Source: Lantana camara
Lineage: Eukaryota; Streptophyta; Magnoliopsida; Lamiales; Verbenaceae
Direction of reading: 5' to 3'
Assembly (NCBI GenBank): GCA_037501455.1
Contig: CM074862.1
Coordinates: forward strand, 57,257,501 to 57,321,500
Length of the DNA stretch: 64,000 nt
Shown: one piece after another, positions 46,554 through 59,506 of the stretch
How the letters are laid out: each line of letters begins with the position of its first letter
Position numbering within the stretch: position 1 is the stretch's first letter
Notes under the pieces: generated by a model
What the model was told of the DNA's origin: nothing
What the model saw: only the letters and a program-made list of their open reading frames with translations
Database searches by the model: none
Position numbers and translations under genes: made by a program

Positions 46554-47728
46554 GTGGGTTTTTCTTCTAATAGTTAAAACAACCCTATAAATCCCTTATG
46601 TGCAAAGTTTTAAGCCAAAATAATATATTTATATCAATCGAGTCATTTTGGGTAAATGATTTCAAATGTTTGACCCCTTTCTTTTAATTATGAAACCCTA
46701 CCTTATGTTTTGGCGAGACACATTTATTACTTATTATTGAACGGGCCCCGGGACTTAGTATATGTGGGTAACCGAGGAAGCAAGGGCTGACGGGGATCCC
46801 ATATACTAGTTCCAACTAAACTACGGTGATACCGGCCCTCGCTATGAGGTTTAGCGAGGAATGGGAGCTGAGTGCCCTTGGGGGATTCATGTACCCCCAT
46901 TGGCCTAGGATTTAACCGGTGGTCAGGTCTAGCTAACTTGTCCACCACCCGGAGGAAGAAGGTGTATATGTATGATTATGATCATTTATGTATGTGCACG
47001 AAAGATATGTGTGATAACCACTAATTATGATATGATTACACGAGGAGAAGGTTGGAGATTGTGCACGCTCACTCGCCGAGCTTAAACCCTTATGAACAAT
47101 TATGAATGAATATGAACGTCGTAATCCCGTTGATGTTTTCTATTGTTTTAACCACTTGGTAAAATCCTTTCAAACTTCACACGGGATTAGGGCTTGCATG
47201 TATGTGTTCAATTTATGCGATATTATATATATCTTATGCCCCGTTTTTATACCCACCAGTCTCTTTTAGACTGAACCCGGTTGTTTTCAGTTGTTTTGTG
47301 CAGGTATAGGAGTGCTAGGCGGGAATACAAGTCGTCTAGGTCTTGCATTTATGTTTAGCACTTCTTTTCAGTTTCACGTTCATACTCTTGTTGCTACTTT
47401 GGTATTTGATCCTAGTATAGATTGGAGCGTTATGATTTTGTAGGCCGTGAGTGCCGTTGCATATTAGAATGCTTTTGTGTATCGATTTTTGGAGCTTGGT
47501 GGCTCACTGTATCTATACTATGTAATTCTTGCTTCCGCATTCTATTTTACTCTGATTTTATGTTTCTTGAGTTGAATGGTTCAAGGGTTAGTCCCGCCTA
47601 GCATAGCGTGTGTGTTGTGTCCCCGTTCGCCGTGGATTTGGCACGTGTATGGACTTCCATTTCATATACGGGTCAGGTCTCGGTGCGGGGGATGTGGTAC
47701 CTTACGCTCGGGTGCTACATCCTTAAGT

Positions 47729-47740
47729 GGTATCAGAGCT
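47729..47740 (+). other. Primer binding site of element B
   Basis: TGGTATCAGAGC, eight bases after the LTR. Confidence 0.93.
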
Positions 47741-47933
47741 TAGGGTTGCAAAACCCGGGCTCTAGTGTCGTGTTGAGTCAGTTAGGTCGTTCGGCTTTAG
47801 GAACAACTTGTCAATGTGTTGCATATGCATTGTTTACGTGCTTGTGTGCTCTAAATCCTGAATTTTGATCGAAATAATTGCACTTGCATGCATGGACTAA
47901 AAATAGCATGCATTTTAGTGTTTCTTGAACAGG

Positions 47934-48833
47934 ATGCCTCCACGTAAACATAGTGAGAGATCTCCCGGACATCGTCGTCATCATGATCGATCTCCTACAC
48001 CTCCACCCCAACCACAAGCACCACCGATGGATATGGGGAATTTTATGGAAGCGGTTTTCAACTATGTAGAGCATAGGAGGGCTCAAGCTCACCCAACGCA
48101 ACAGGCAGAACAACAAGCTCCTCCACTAAACCATAACAATAGAGACCCTCATGGGGTATTTCTGAGTTATAACCCCCCTCGATTTTCCGGTCCTATCGAT
48201 GATGGGGTCTCGGAGGGTTGGTTGATTCGAGTAGAGAGGATATCTGGAGTTCGACAGTCTACTACGCAAGGGAAGGAAATCAAAAAGAAGGATCCGATTT
48301 TTAGAGCTCCTATGGAAAGAGGTTCCGGGTCGAATTCGGGAAAGAGGCCACTGATGGGGCGAGGTTCTGGAACAAGCTCGGGAAAGCGACCTATGGTTCA
48401 AGCTAGTCCCCCTCCTAAGGTTCCGTTTAAGAAGCCAAGAATGGGAAGACCAACTCCACCGGTCTCAAAAGCTTTGCCTGCACCAACGAGGGATCGACAA
48501 GGTCCGAGTGAGGCGAGATTGGCTCAAGCTCCTTGTACACATTGTGGAGGACCAACTCATAATTACTATAACTGTCGGAGGAGGTTGAATTTGTGCTTTA
48601 TATGTGGAAAAGGTGACCATATGGCGGATACTTGCCCCTACAAAGACCCCGGATATCAAAGACGAGTTCAAAGGCCAATGATCCCGGCTCGTGCTTACGC
48701 TCTCGAAGGTGAAGAGCAAGATGCAGAGATTAATCCCACAGCTGTGGTAGAAGGTACCCTATGCATACATAACATGAGCATTCATACACTCTTTGATTCG
48801 GGTGTCACGCATTCTTTATTTCTTGTGAATTAG
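47934..48833 (+). CDS. gag: Element B mini-Gag: N-terminus fused to nucleocapsid, capsid deleted
   Basis: Intact 299-codon frame from ATG 47934 (MPPRKHSERSPG), the same start context as A and C. Residues 1-95 are the basic, proline/glutamine-rich N-terminus and the first part of the gag domain (up to GWLIRVERISG). The rest of the capsid, roughly 120 residues in A and C, is missing. A basic linker with a repeated GSGS/TSSGKRP unit leads to two complete zinc knuckles at residue 201 (CTHCGGPTHNYYNC) and 221 (CFICGKGDHMADTC). The frame ends in the protease start, DSGVTHS, at TAG 48831. It would bind RNA but could not assemble a particle alone. Confidence 0.75.
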   Translation: MPPRKHSERSPGHRRHHDRSPTPPPQPQAPPMDMGNFMEAVFNYVEHRRAQAHPTQQAEQQAPPLNHNNRDPHGVFLSYNPPRFSGPIDDGVSEGWLIRVERISGVRQSTTQGKEIKKKDPIFRAPMERGSGSNSGKRPLMGRGSGTSSGKRPMVQASPPPKVPFKKPRMGRPTPPVSKALPAPTRDRQGPSEARLAQAPCTHCGGPTHNYYNCRRRLNLCFICGKGDHMADTCPYKDPGYQRRVQRPMIPARAYALEGEEQDAEINPTAVVEGTLCIHNMSIHTLFDSGVTHSLFLVN

Positions 48834-51356
48834 TTGCTATTCTGTGCTTGTCTGTTATTTGTTTTTCTTCTTGTGGTTTGGTGAGTTCGCCACTGGGTGG
48901 TAGTCTTCAGACAGATCCGTTGATTCGGGAGTGTTCAGTTTTGATTGAAGGGGAAAGAAAATCCGGCTGATTTGGAAGAATTAAAGGTTCAATTAGAGGT
49001 ATTACTCAAAGTTGGATATATACGGCCAAGTTTGTCCCATTGGGGTGCTCCGGCTGTTTTATGGTATTTGGATAAGTGGTGGTAATCTTCATCGATGACA
49101 TCTTAGGTTACTCGAGAACTCCGGAGGATTAGGCCAGGCATCTCAGGATTTTTTTGGATACTTTAAGAGAGCATCGGATTGTACGCTAAGTTTAGCAAAG
49201 GCGAGTTTTGGATGGATCAGGTAGCATTTCTGGGTCATATTATTTCAAGGAAAGGTTTGGAGGTAGACCCTTCTAAGATTGAGACGGTTATTCCATGGCA
49301 AAGCCCGAAAAATATTTCAGAAGTAAGGAGTTTCTGGAGTTTGGCAGATTACTATCGAAGATTTGTACAGGACTTTCGAAGATTACAACTCCTTTAACCC
49401 GATTGACTAAGAAAGCGGTTAAGTTGAGTGGGACGAGGCATGTGAGGCTCGCTTCCAACTTTTAAAGGAAAAGTTGACCACCGCTCCTGTATTAGCAATT
49501 TCCGAAGGTACAGAAAGATATACGGTTTATATGGACGCCTAAAAAGGAAGGTTTGGGATATGTGTCGATGCAAAAAGGGAAGAGCATGAACAGAATTACC
49601 TCACTCATGATTTGGAATTAGTGGCAGTGATCTTTGCTTTGGGTAAGCGGAGACACTATCTTTATGGAATTTCGTTCGAGGTCTTTTCTGATTACAAGAG
49701 TCTCCAATACTTATTCTCACATAAGGAATGGAACAAGAGACAACGACATTGAATGGAACTTTTGGCGGATTATGAGGGTACAATCCGATACCATCCCGAC
49801 AAAGCTAATCTGGTCGCGGATGCACTTAGTAGAAAAACTAGTGTGTCCAATGTGAAAGTGGAAATTGGAGATGAGAATGAGTTGTTCAGACTGAGGGCTA
49901 GGGTTCGGAATATTGCAGTTCGACCAGATCTTAAACAGAGGTTATTCGATACTCAGAGGATTGATCCCGAGGTTCAGAAATTAGCTGGAAAGCTCGAGCT
50001 GATTCAGAATGTCAGTTTGGGTTTGATGATACGGGACTTCTAAGATTTAAGAATAGAGTTGTTGTCCCGGAAGAATTAAACAGGATTATTCTTGAGGAAG
50101 CCATCGGTCAGGGTATTCGATACATCCCGGAGGGAACAAGAGGTATAAGGATCTTAAGCGAATTTTGTTGGTGGAATGGATGAAAACGGGATGTTATCAA
50201 CTTTGTGAAACACTGCATGACTTGTCAAGTGATTAAAACAGAACATCAAACGCCATCAGGGCTACTTCGATCATTGCCTATCCCGGATGGGAAGTGGGAA
50301 CATTCTATGGATTGTGTTTCGGGATTACCAAGAGTGAGAGGAGGTTTCGAGGGAATTTGGGTTATTGTGGACAGGTTGACGAAATCAGCTCATTTTCTTG
50401 CAAACAGAATGTCCGATAAATGAGTAAGTTGGTCAAAAGATACAATGATGAGATTGTTAGGATTCCTGGTGTACCTGTTAGCATTGTCTCGGATCGGGAT
50501 CCCAGATTTACTTCTAGGTTATGTCAAGAATTACAGAAGTGATTGGGAACAAGGCTTCAATTCAGCACAGTTTTCCATCCTCAGACCGACGGACAATCAG
50601 AAAGGTTAATTAAGTATCTGGAGAATTTGTTGAGAGCATGTGCATTGGACTTTCAAAGTTCGTGGAATGAGCAGTTACAGATAAGTGAGTTTGCTTACTA
50701 CAACAGCTATCAAGCCTCGATTGAAATGGCCCTTATGAAGCTCCTTATGGACGTAAATATCGATTACCGTTGTTCTTTGACTTGGAGGAATGGAATTGAA
50801 CCAAGCAAGAAGGGATTGAAAGAAGGGAAAAGAAGGAAAAACCCTTTAAGACGGTACAAGAGACTATTGATAAGGTCCAGATAATTAGACCACGGATGAA
50901 GGCTGCTCAGGATAGACAAAAGATTTATGCAGGTCTACGGAAGAAGAAATTGGAGGTTGAGATTGGAGATAAGGTTTTCTTAAAGGCATTCCCCACGAAA
51001 AGGATTCTCAAGGATTGAACGAGAAGGAAAAATTAAACACTTGGTATATGGGACCATATGAAATTTTGGAAAAGATTGGGGATACGGTTTATCGATTGGA
51101 CTTGCCTCCGAATTTGACTGGAATTCATAACGTGTTTCATGTTTCACAGCTCCGAAAGTATTATCGAGATGAGTCCGAGGTTCTACCAGTTGAAGAAGTG
51201 GAATTAGAACCGGATCTCACCGTCGTTCAGAAGCCGATTAAGATAGTGGATCGAAAATTTCAGGAACTTCGGAATCGGCGTATTCCACTAGTCAAGGTTC
51301 TTTGGAGAAGTGATAAAACCGAAGAGGCTACGTGGGAGACGGAGGACAAGATGTAA
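48834..51356 (+). pseudogene. pol: Element B Pol debris (RT core deleted, RNase H, integrase, chromodomain fragments)
   Basis: Recognisable pieces in changing frames: the RT entry (near 48950-49060), then a jump to the FIDDI active-site region (about 49085), so about 100 residues of the RT palm are missing. RT thumb and connection follow (49179-49397, keeping Trp in GEFW), then RNase H with several frame changes (49500-49850), the integrase finger and core (50205-50423 with SGLPRVRGGFEGIW; 50543-50884 with QTDGQSERL), and the integrase tail plus chromodomain-like end (51015-51356, NVFHVSQLRKYY). Protease is almost entirely lost. No enzyme can be made. Confidence 0.88.
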
Positions 51357-51390
51357 AGGTTTCATCCCGAGATGTTTCCGAGCGAACAGT

Positions 51391-51408
51391 GAATCCGAGG
51401 ACGGATTC
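51391..51408 (+). other. Pre-PPT stem-loop of element B (AGGA loop)
   Basis: GAATCCG-AGGA-CGGATTC, perfect arms. Compared with A, one T-A pair is replaced by C-G on both sides. Confidence 0.7.
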
Positions 51409-51412
51409 TTTT

Positions 51413-51425
51413 AAGGGGGAGAGAT
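51413..51425 (+). other. Polypurine tract of element B
   Basis: AAGGGGGAGAGAT directly before the 3' LTR. Confidence 0.88.
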
Positions 51426-54400
51426 TGTAACGCCCCGATTTCTCGGACGTAAAGGTAGGGCGTATGTGATTACCTATTTGCGCGAATTAATTGTTTTACG
51501 TGTTTTATATTTAATTTTATTATAAATCATTATTATATTATTATATTATATTCTATTTTAATATATTATCAATTCTAATATATATATGTATTTCGTATTA
51601 TATTTATATATATATATATATATGTTTAATTATTATTATTAATTTATTGATTATACTAATTATATGTTAATCATGTTTTAATTAATTAATTGATTATTCA
51701 TATTTATAAATATATTTATACGTACAATATATAAATATTGCATGAAGATTTTATTTATGCATACAAATTAATATATTTATGCATGAGAAATCATATTCTT
51801 TGCATGGGAATTAATTTTGCATGAATTTTATTCTAATTATGCATGGAATCATAATTTTTGCATGGGATATTTTGCTGCATGAACTTATTTCATTTTGCAT
51901 GGGGATTGCATGAATTGCATGAATTTTATATATTTATGCATGAATTGTTTGGAATATGCATGTTGTTCATTTTGTGCTCCGTTCTTATATGATATGATAT
52001 CAAATTGTCACGAATTTGTGATATGTTGTACATATATGTGTTATGGACATGATTTTATGCTCAAATTATGTTTTTGAATTCATTTGTTATGTTAACGAAT
52101 TAAATTTTAATTGAGGAACCAAAACGGGAGCTAACGAGCACTTAGCGCACCCTTGGTTCCGAATTTAATATCTTGAGCTCGGGAACTCGGATTCGAGTTC
52201 CGTCAACTCCGCTGAACTCGTAACGGAAATTCGAGTTTAGTAAACTTAACCTTATATTTTTCCTAATTCATTTGAAACTCCGAAATCCAACCGAAAAACG
52301 AAACGGAGACCAACTTGACCTTGTTGCACTAATTCAGCCATATCTTGCTCAAACCATAACCAAACTAACCATGGTTTGATTCCTTTAAACCCTAACTCAA
52401 CCATCTATCTAGATATTTCAAGCCCTAACCGAGATAACCCTCACACCATCCCCAAAACTCAGCCAAAGCTATTGCATCTACTGCCAGTCCCGTAACCCTT
52501 CAACCTTGGAGATTTTGGAGCTCAAATCTCCTCCAAACTTCAACCAATCATCAAGGTAAGTTAAGGGTTATATTGTATGATTAATTCTGAGCATTTTCAT
52601 CCTTCCATTCATGATTTTGAGCATGGTTTCACCATTTCTGGGCAAATTCCCGAAAGTAAGAAAGTTTGGGCAAATTCTTGATCTTCTTCATTTCTCAATG
52701 ATTTAAACTAATTCCAAGCCTGAGATTAATTGTTTTAACATCTTCATATCAATTATGATCATTGCTTTCATGTTTGTTGAGAAATATATGAGAGATCATT
52801 TATGAAAGTTTCAGAAAATTTTCACGGGAAGGTCACGTATGCTTCCAAGCTTTGATTGATCACTTTTGGAACTGATTTACTTGTTGAATATATGATATTT
52901 TGCTGCTTATTGTTGGCCTTAACTGAGTTGATTGGATGGAGAAGGATTGAATTGTTCTTGCCCTGTTTTTCCCGCAACGGTGCCCTGTTTTTTTCACGCT
53001 GGTTTGCTGTCATTTCCTTCCTTCTTTTGCTGTCCTTTTTAGTGGCCTTTTAGCATGTAACCTTGTTGAGTTCTTGCAGCACTTTGTGCCTTGTAATATT
53101 GCTTTTGTTGCCTTCTTTCTTCTTGGAATTGGATGCTCTGTTTCTGCACATTTTTGCTGCGATTAGAGGCTGCTGCTGCTGCACGTCACGGGCGTGCTGT
53201 TCTACCCGTTCCAGCGAGGAACGGGGGTGCTGTGAGGGCTGGGTTTCTGTACCGAGACACGGGGGTGTCTCGGTCCAGGCTTTAAGGGTGACACGGGGGT
53301 GTCACCCCATTTTCTCCGAACTGTTCCTGAATTTTTTTCTTCTTCTTCCTCGCGTGAATTTTGTTGCTGCTGTTATTCCATGGTTTTTGCTGCGTCTTCT
53401 GTGTGTGTAATGTATATATATATATGTTGTGTGCATGCATTGCTTGTGTAATTGTGTGAATGAATGCATGCATGATTGTGTATTGTGTGTTAGTGTGCAT
53501 GCATGCATGGGTTCGTTCGTGTGTGTGCGTATATATATATATATAATATATATGTACTTATGTAAATTAAATGTATTATATGATATTGTTATTATATATA
53601 TAAATATATATTTGCATGCATGTAGTATATATATGCATGCATGTGTGTGTGAGTGTGTATGTGTATATAAGTATATATTATATATATATTGTATATTATT
53701 ATATATGGCTATTTATATATGTTATATATATATTTATTATATATTTTACATATTATTTGATTTAATTTAATTCTTGAAATTAATTGATTTCAATTTCACG
53801 TATTTAATTATCGGCTTTTGCTTGAACGTTTTATTTATTTTATTCCTAAATGTGAATTTGAGTAATATATGTTATGATTATTAAATGAATTTAGATTAAT
53901 CGATATGCATTATAAATGTTTTGAATGTTATGAATTTACGAATTTATGAATATTATGAATATTGTAAATTTATGAAAATTATATGAATTTATGAATTTAT
54001 GAATTTATGAAATTATGAAATTGAATGAAATATGTGAACGAATGAATGATTATATGTTTTAAATTATTTAATCGTGCACATGAACATTTTTATGATATAA
54101 CTTGATCATTTACGCATTCATATCATATGCACTTCATTGCCGAGCGTCATATGTGGTCATTGAGTCTCATACCTTTTCTTTTGCACAGATTCGGGTTTAG
54201 TCGGAGACGAGGGCGAGCATTGAGACGCGCTTGTGCCTTTATTTTGCTTTGGTAAAGGTGGGTTTTTCTTCTAATAGTTAAAACAACCCTATAAATCCCT
54301 TATGTGCAAAGTTTTAAGCCAAAATAATATATTTATATCAATCGAGTCATTTTGGGTAAATGATTTCAAATGTTTGACCCCTTTCTTTTAATTATGAAAC

Positions 54401-55423
54401 CCTACCTTATGTTTTGGCGAGACACATTTATTACTTATTATTGAACGGGCCCCGGGACTTAGTATATGTGGCTAACCGAGGAAGCAAGGGCTGACGGGGA
54501 TCCCATATACTAGTTCCAACCAAACTACGGTGATACCGGCCCTCGCTAGGAGGTTTAGCGAGGAATGGGAGCTGAGTGCCCTTGGGGGATTCATGTACCC
54601 CCATTGGCCTAGGATTTAACCGGTGGTCAGGTCTAGCTAACTTGTCCACCACCCGGAGGAAGAAGGTGTATATGTATGATTATGATCATTTATGTATGTG
54701 CACGAAAGATATGTGTGATAACCACTAATTATGATATGATTACACGAGGAGAAGGTTGGAGATTGTGCACGCTCACTCGCCGAGCTTAAACCCTTATGAA
54801 CAATTATGAATGAATATGAACGTCGTAATCCCGTTGATGTTTTCTATTGTTTTAACCACTTGGTAAAATCCTTTCAAACTTCACACGGGATTAGGGCTTG
54901 CATGTATGTGTTCAATTTATGCGATATTATATATATCTTATGCCCCGTTTTTTTACCCACCAGTCTCTTTTAGACTGAACCCGGTTGTTTTCAGTTGTTT
55001 TGTGCAGGTATAGGAGTGCTAGGCGGGAATACAAGTCGTCTAGGTCTTGCATTTATGTTTAGCACTTCTTTTCAGTTTCACGTTCATACTCTTGTTGCTA
55101 CTTTGGTATTTGATCCTAGTATAGATTGGAGCGTTATGATTTTGTAGGCCGTGAGTGCCGTTGCATATTAGAATGCTTTTGTGTATCGATTTTTGGAGCT
55201 TGGTGGCTCACTGTATCTATACTATGTAATTCTTGCTTCCGCATTCTATTTTACTCTGATTTTATGTTTCTTGAGTTGAATGGTTCAAGGGTTAGTCCCG
55301 CCTAGCATAGCGTGTGTGTTGTGTCCCCGTTCGCCGTGGATTTGGCACGTGTATGGACTTCCATTTCATATACGGGTCAGGTCTCGGTGCGGGGGATGTG
55401 GTACCTTACGCTCGGGTGCTACC
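51426..55423 (+). repeat. 3' LTR of element B (3998 bp)
   Basis: Near-identical to 43720-47720. The last base before the duplication is C where the 5' LTR has A. Confidence 0.93.
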
Positions 55424-55428
55424 CTTAG

Positions 55429-55727
55429 AGTGTGGCTACATTCGCCCGAGCACTTCTCCGTGGGGTGCTCCTGTCCTGTTTGTAAAGAAGAAAGACGGGA
55501 CATTGCGGATGTGTATTGACTACCATGAGCTGAACCGGTTAACGGTTAAAAATAAGTACCCACTTCCTCACATTGAAGAGTTGTTCGATCTTCTTTAAGG
55601 TTCGCGTATTTATTCTAAGTTGGATTTAAGACAAGGGTACTATCAGTTGCGTATCTAGGAGGAAGACATACCGAAGACGGGTTTCAACACTCGTTATGGG
55701 CATTTCGAGTTCGTGGTTATACCTTTT
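55429..55727 (+). pseudogene. pol: Element C RT, second piece (fingers and palm start)
   Basis: Resumes the glutamate codon split by element B and runs in frame through the RT fingers ([48 protein letters not shown]) to the point where solo LTR D enters after IPF. In-frame stops: TAA 55596-55598 and TAG 55656-55658. It is truncated on both sides by younger insertions. Confidence 0.9.
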
Positions 55728-57050
55728 TGTAGCACCCGGGACGATAGACACCACATCCCCCGCACTATGAGTCTAATCCACATATGAAATAGGCAGTCCA
55801 CACATGAATCGGACTCACAGCGAACGGGTGACAATCAAAAGTACAGTCCTGACCAGGCGGAAGCTAACCCTGGAACCATCAACGAAACCCAAAATGCGGA
55901 AGCAAGGAAATCATTTATGTAGTATTCATGAAACAAATGAAATCCAATACGAATATAAATACGGGTTCCACTAATTAGTAAACCTGTCCTAACCTGTCCC
56001 GAATCAATAACAATTCAATAAGAGAACACCGGTCATCAATAATAAATAAATAATTATTCAATACAGTATTTAAAGACAATATGATATGCAGTGAGTATAA
56101 ATGAGTGAGACTAGAACCATGACTCGACACTCTAACTCTGCCTAGTAACCAACGCCTGTAAAAGAAACTGGAAAAAGGGGGAAGGAGAGGTCAGTCTCTA
56201 GAAGACTGAGTGAGCCGGAGCAATACATATAATATAGAAACATGCACATGCAAGTCATAAGTCCCGAGCAAGGTTTTATTTAAAGTTAGTTCCCAAAAAG
56301 GGCAAAAGAATGACTAAGCAATGCTCGGACTTTACGACTATTCATATTAAATTCATTACGTTCATAATTCATACATAAACATAAGGCTCAGCGAGTGAGC
56401 GTGCACAATCTCCAACCAAACTCCGTCCGTGTACGACAAATATCAATAATATGTTGATTAGGCGATCATGCAATATATCCTAATACACACAGACCATAAA
56501 TCATATTATAAAACATATTCGTTTGGGCGATCCGTGTCCCGGCCTTCCTGCACGGTGCATAATCATAACATAACATAACATAATCATAAGCATAATCGTA
56601 AATCATTTCCAACCTTCTTCCTCCGGGTAGTGGACGGGTTTGCAAGGCCCGACCACCGAAACATATCAATATGGCTATGAGGTTCATGAGGCCTCAAAGC
56701 CCGGTTAGCGTTTCCCCGTCAAGAACCTCCCTTGACGAAGACCGTTTCGCCGTAACATAGTGGGACTAATGTACGGGATCACCGTCGGCATGATGCCTCC
56801 CCGGATAGCCACATACACTAAGTCCCTGGGCCCGTGCAATCATAACATACATAACATGATCTCGCCAAAACATATCAATTCGTAAGAATCATAACATATT
56901 CATAATTCCTTTGGAAAAGGTTTCATGATCATAATTTACTCGATAAAGTCATTTGAAAACCATATATATATAATCATAAGGTTTTGGCCAAAGCTTTTCA
57001 CATAAGGGTTGTAGGGTTTGTTACATAGCTAAAACAAAAACCACCCTCAC

Positions 57051-57124
57051 CTGGAACCACGAGACCAGAAATAGGAGCAATACGGGTGCCTATTCAATTT
57101 GGAAGTCTCCGCCCTGGAAACAAA
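57051..57124 (-). other. Predicted 74-nt leader mini-exon in LTR D
   Basis: On the minus strand it follows CTTGTACAG and ends GGTTCCAG/GTGAGG. Inferred. Confidence 0.4.
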
Positions 57125-57538
57125 CTGTACAAGAGAAGGAACAGTGTGTACTGGTGAGAATTGACTCAATATGACCAAATAGGACGCTCGGCAATGAGAT
57201 GATTATGACATGAGCGTATAAAAGATAAAATTATGTTATGAAATGTTCATGTGCACGATTAAGAAATTTAATTCATATAATCAAGTCATTCCATCATTCG
57301 TTCACGTTCGTTCAAATCATAATTCACATTTTCAATCAACTTAATTCAAGAATTTCAATTAAATTTTAGCATAAAGTAAATCACATATAAAATTAGAAAT
57401 TCGATAATTAAATACATTCAATCACATTTACAATTAGAAAATAAACAAGTAAATACATTCAATTAAATTTAGGAAATTAAATAAAACATGAATTAGATAA
57501 CAATTTAAATTCTAAAATTTAAACAAATTAAATCACAA

Positions 57539-57651
57539 TTAATATATATATATATATATACAATTATTTAAACTTAATATTAATATTTATATAGTTATAT
57601 ATATATATATATATATACAATTATTTAAACTTAATATTAATATTTATATAG

Positions 57652-57705
<54 letters not shown>
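57539..57705. repeat. (AT)n microsatellite cluster in LTR D
   Basis: Three runs of alternating AT separated by a repeated unit containing acttaatattaat; the last run exceeds 50 bp. A second long run lies at 59273-59329. Confidence 0.9.
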
Positions 57706-57708
<3 letters not shown>

Positions 57709-57944
57709 GCACGTATGCATGTAAATCATGCATGCATATTTTAAAATGAAACTTCAAAATTTATGCATGCATGCACTTCATCAATTAACTTATGATGCCT
57801 GAAATGCTATACCTATACATATATATTCACGTCCAAACTCATGCATGCAGGTAAGGAAAGATTTGAATTACAGTTTAAACACACACCAACAAGCACGAAC
57901 TGAAATTCCAGAAAAACAGCCGCGACCCATTTTCTTCATGAAAT

Positions 57945-58064
57945 GGTAGCGGCCGCTACCCATAATTTCCAGCATTTTTCCCCATTTTCAGAATACGAGA
58001 GCAGCTGTACTGTTCAGTCGCGGGCGCGACTGAATTACGAGCAATAATGGTCGCGGGCGCAACC
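57945..58064. repeat. Palindrome array in LTR D
   Basis: GGTAGC-GGCC-GCTACC (57945-57960), CAGTCGC-GGGC-GCGACTG (58015-58032) and GGTCGC-GGGC-GCAACC (58049-58064, one mismatch). Confidence 0.8.
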
Positions 58065-59267
58065 TTGCGACAACAGCAATTTTCACGCAGCAGACATGAA
58101 GAAACAGAGCATAACCAAAATCAATCTTCTCCCAACAATATCAGGTAAGTATGGACATGAAAAGAACAATAAAACTCAGCACAAACAAGCCTCACACCTC
58201 CTCAAACGCAGCAGCAAATTGACGCAGTACGTAGCAGCGGAAAACAGAGCATCACAACAACCTTCAATATCTCATGAATGATAGCTTATAAAAGCTTCAA
58301 CTACCAGCTAAAACATTACCATAAATGCCAAGAAGAGATCAAGACAATCATTTTCAAGCTTGGAATCATCCAAAAAGCTCAAGTATGGAAGAAGATCAAC
58401 CAATTTCAAACCTAAATCTCTATATGTTTATTTCTGTCAAAAGCTCACGAATTCATGCTCAAATTTAGGGATGAATGAATGAAAATGACTCATGATGGAT
58501 GTACATAACATAACCAAGCTTACCTTGTGGATTAATGGAGGTTTGGAAGAGATTTGAGCTTGAATCTCAAGAGGTTGGCTTGGCTACGGGATTTCTGGAA
58601 AACAGAGGAAAGAGGGCTGATTTTCTCTAAGTATGAGAGACTATTTCGGTTGGGGAGGATAATGATCAGATAGATGGTTGAGTTAGGGTCTCATAGGTTC
58701 AAACCATGGTTAATTTGGTTAAGTATGGTAAGAGATATGGCTATTTTGGTGAAATGTGACAGTTTTGGCGCCGTGTAGGTTTTTCGGTTAAATTTCGGAG
58801 GTTGAAGTGAGTTGGGAAAAATATGTGGCTAAGTTTACTAAACTCGAATTTTCGTTGCGAGTTCAGCGAAATTGACGAAACTCGAATCCGAGTTTCCTAG
58901 CTCAAGATATTAAATTCGGAACCAAGGGTGTGCTAAGTGCTCGTTAGCCCCCGATTTGGTTCCACGATTCAAATTAAATTCGTTAACATATCAAATGAAT
59001 TCGAAAACATAAACCGAGAATATAAGCATGTTCGTAACACACATATTTACGTCGTATTACAATTGCACGATATTTCGATATCAATTCAAATAAGAACGAT
59101 GCACATTTTCAACGAATTCATGAATTAATCAAATAAATGAAATTAAATTCAAACCTATATAACCTAGTCAATGATGCAATTAGAATAAATTAATTAATAT
59201 GATTAAACATGATTAATTAACATAATACTTAATTAGCATTAATCATTAATTAATCAGCCATTAACGA

Positions 59268-59332
<65 letters not shown>

Positions 59333-59506
59333 AAATATAATTTATTTTAAAAAGAATTATTGAATTAAAATGAATTATAATAAAATAAAATAATAATAAT
59401 TTATAATAAAATTAAATATAAAACACGTAAAGACAATTATTTTGCGCAATTTTATAAACACAAACGTCATACATTTACGTCTGAAAAGTCGGGGCGTTAC
59501 ACTTTT

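Larger units (their letters stand above)
43720..47720 (+). repeat. 5' LTR of element B (4001 bp)
   Basis: Starts TGTAACGCCCCG and ends GGTGCTACA. Contents: (AT)n near 43860-43920, a TGCATG cluster 44035-44257, a nested U3 inverted repeat 44411-44456, U3 dyad 44478-44497, donor-like CAAG/GTAAGT at 44852, palindromes 45501-45603, CATGCATG repeats 45730-45940, a mini-exon 46485-46553 and acceptor-like TGTGCAG ending at 47303. Frames up to 115 codons inside it also occur in the 3' LTR and show no domain. Confidence 0.93.
43720..55423 (+). mobile_element. Element B, young Ty3/gypsy copy with gutted pol
   Basis: LTRs 43720-47720 and 51426-55423 (4001 and 3998 bp) enclose a 3.7-kb internal region with primer site, mini-Gag, pol debris and polypurine tract. 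cttag flanks it at 43715-43719 and 55424-55428. About a dozen substitutions separate the LTRs by eye (near 0.3%), so this is the most recent full insertion here, yet its proteins are largely deleted. Confidence 0.93.
55728..59501 (-). mobile_element. Solo LTR D (3774 bp) with target duplication ctttt
   Basis: Begins TGTAGCACCCG and ends GGGGCGTTACA; ctttt lies at 55723-55727 and 59502-59506. It is minus oriented, one LTR only, of the B lineage. It carries the inverted U3 dyad (58877-58896), donor-like CAAG/GTAAG near 58523, a palindrome array 57945-58064, a mini-exon 57051-57124, and long (AT)n tracts at about 57540-57705 and 59273-59329. Short frames within it show no domain. Confidence 0.92.

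Noticed and set aside
57539..59329. Centromeric or telomeric satellite
   Set aside because: The repeats are plain (AT)n tracts within one solo LTR; no higher-order unit or telomere motif array.
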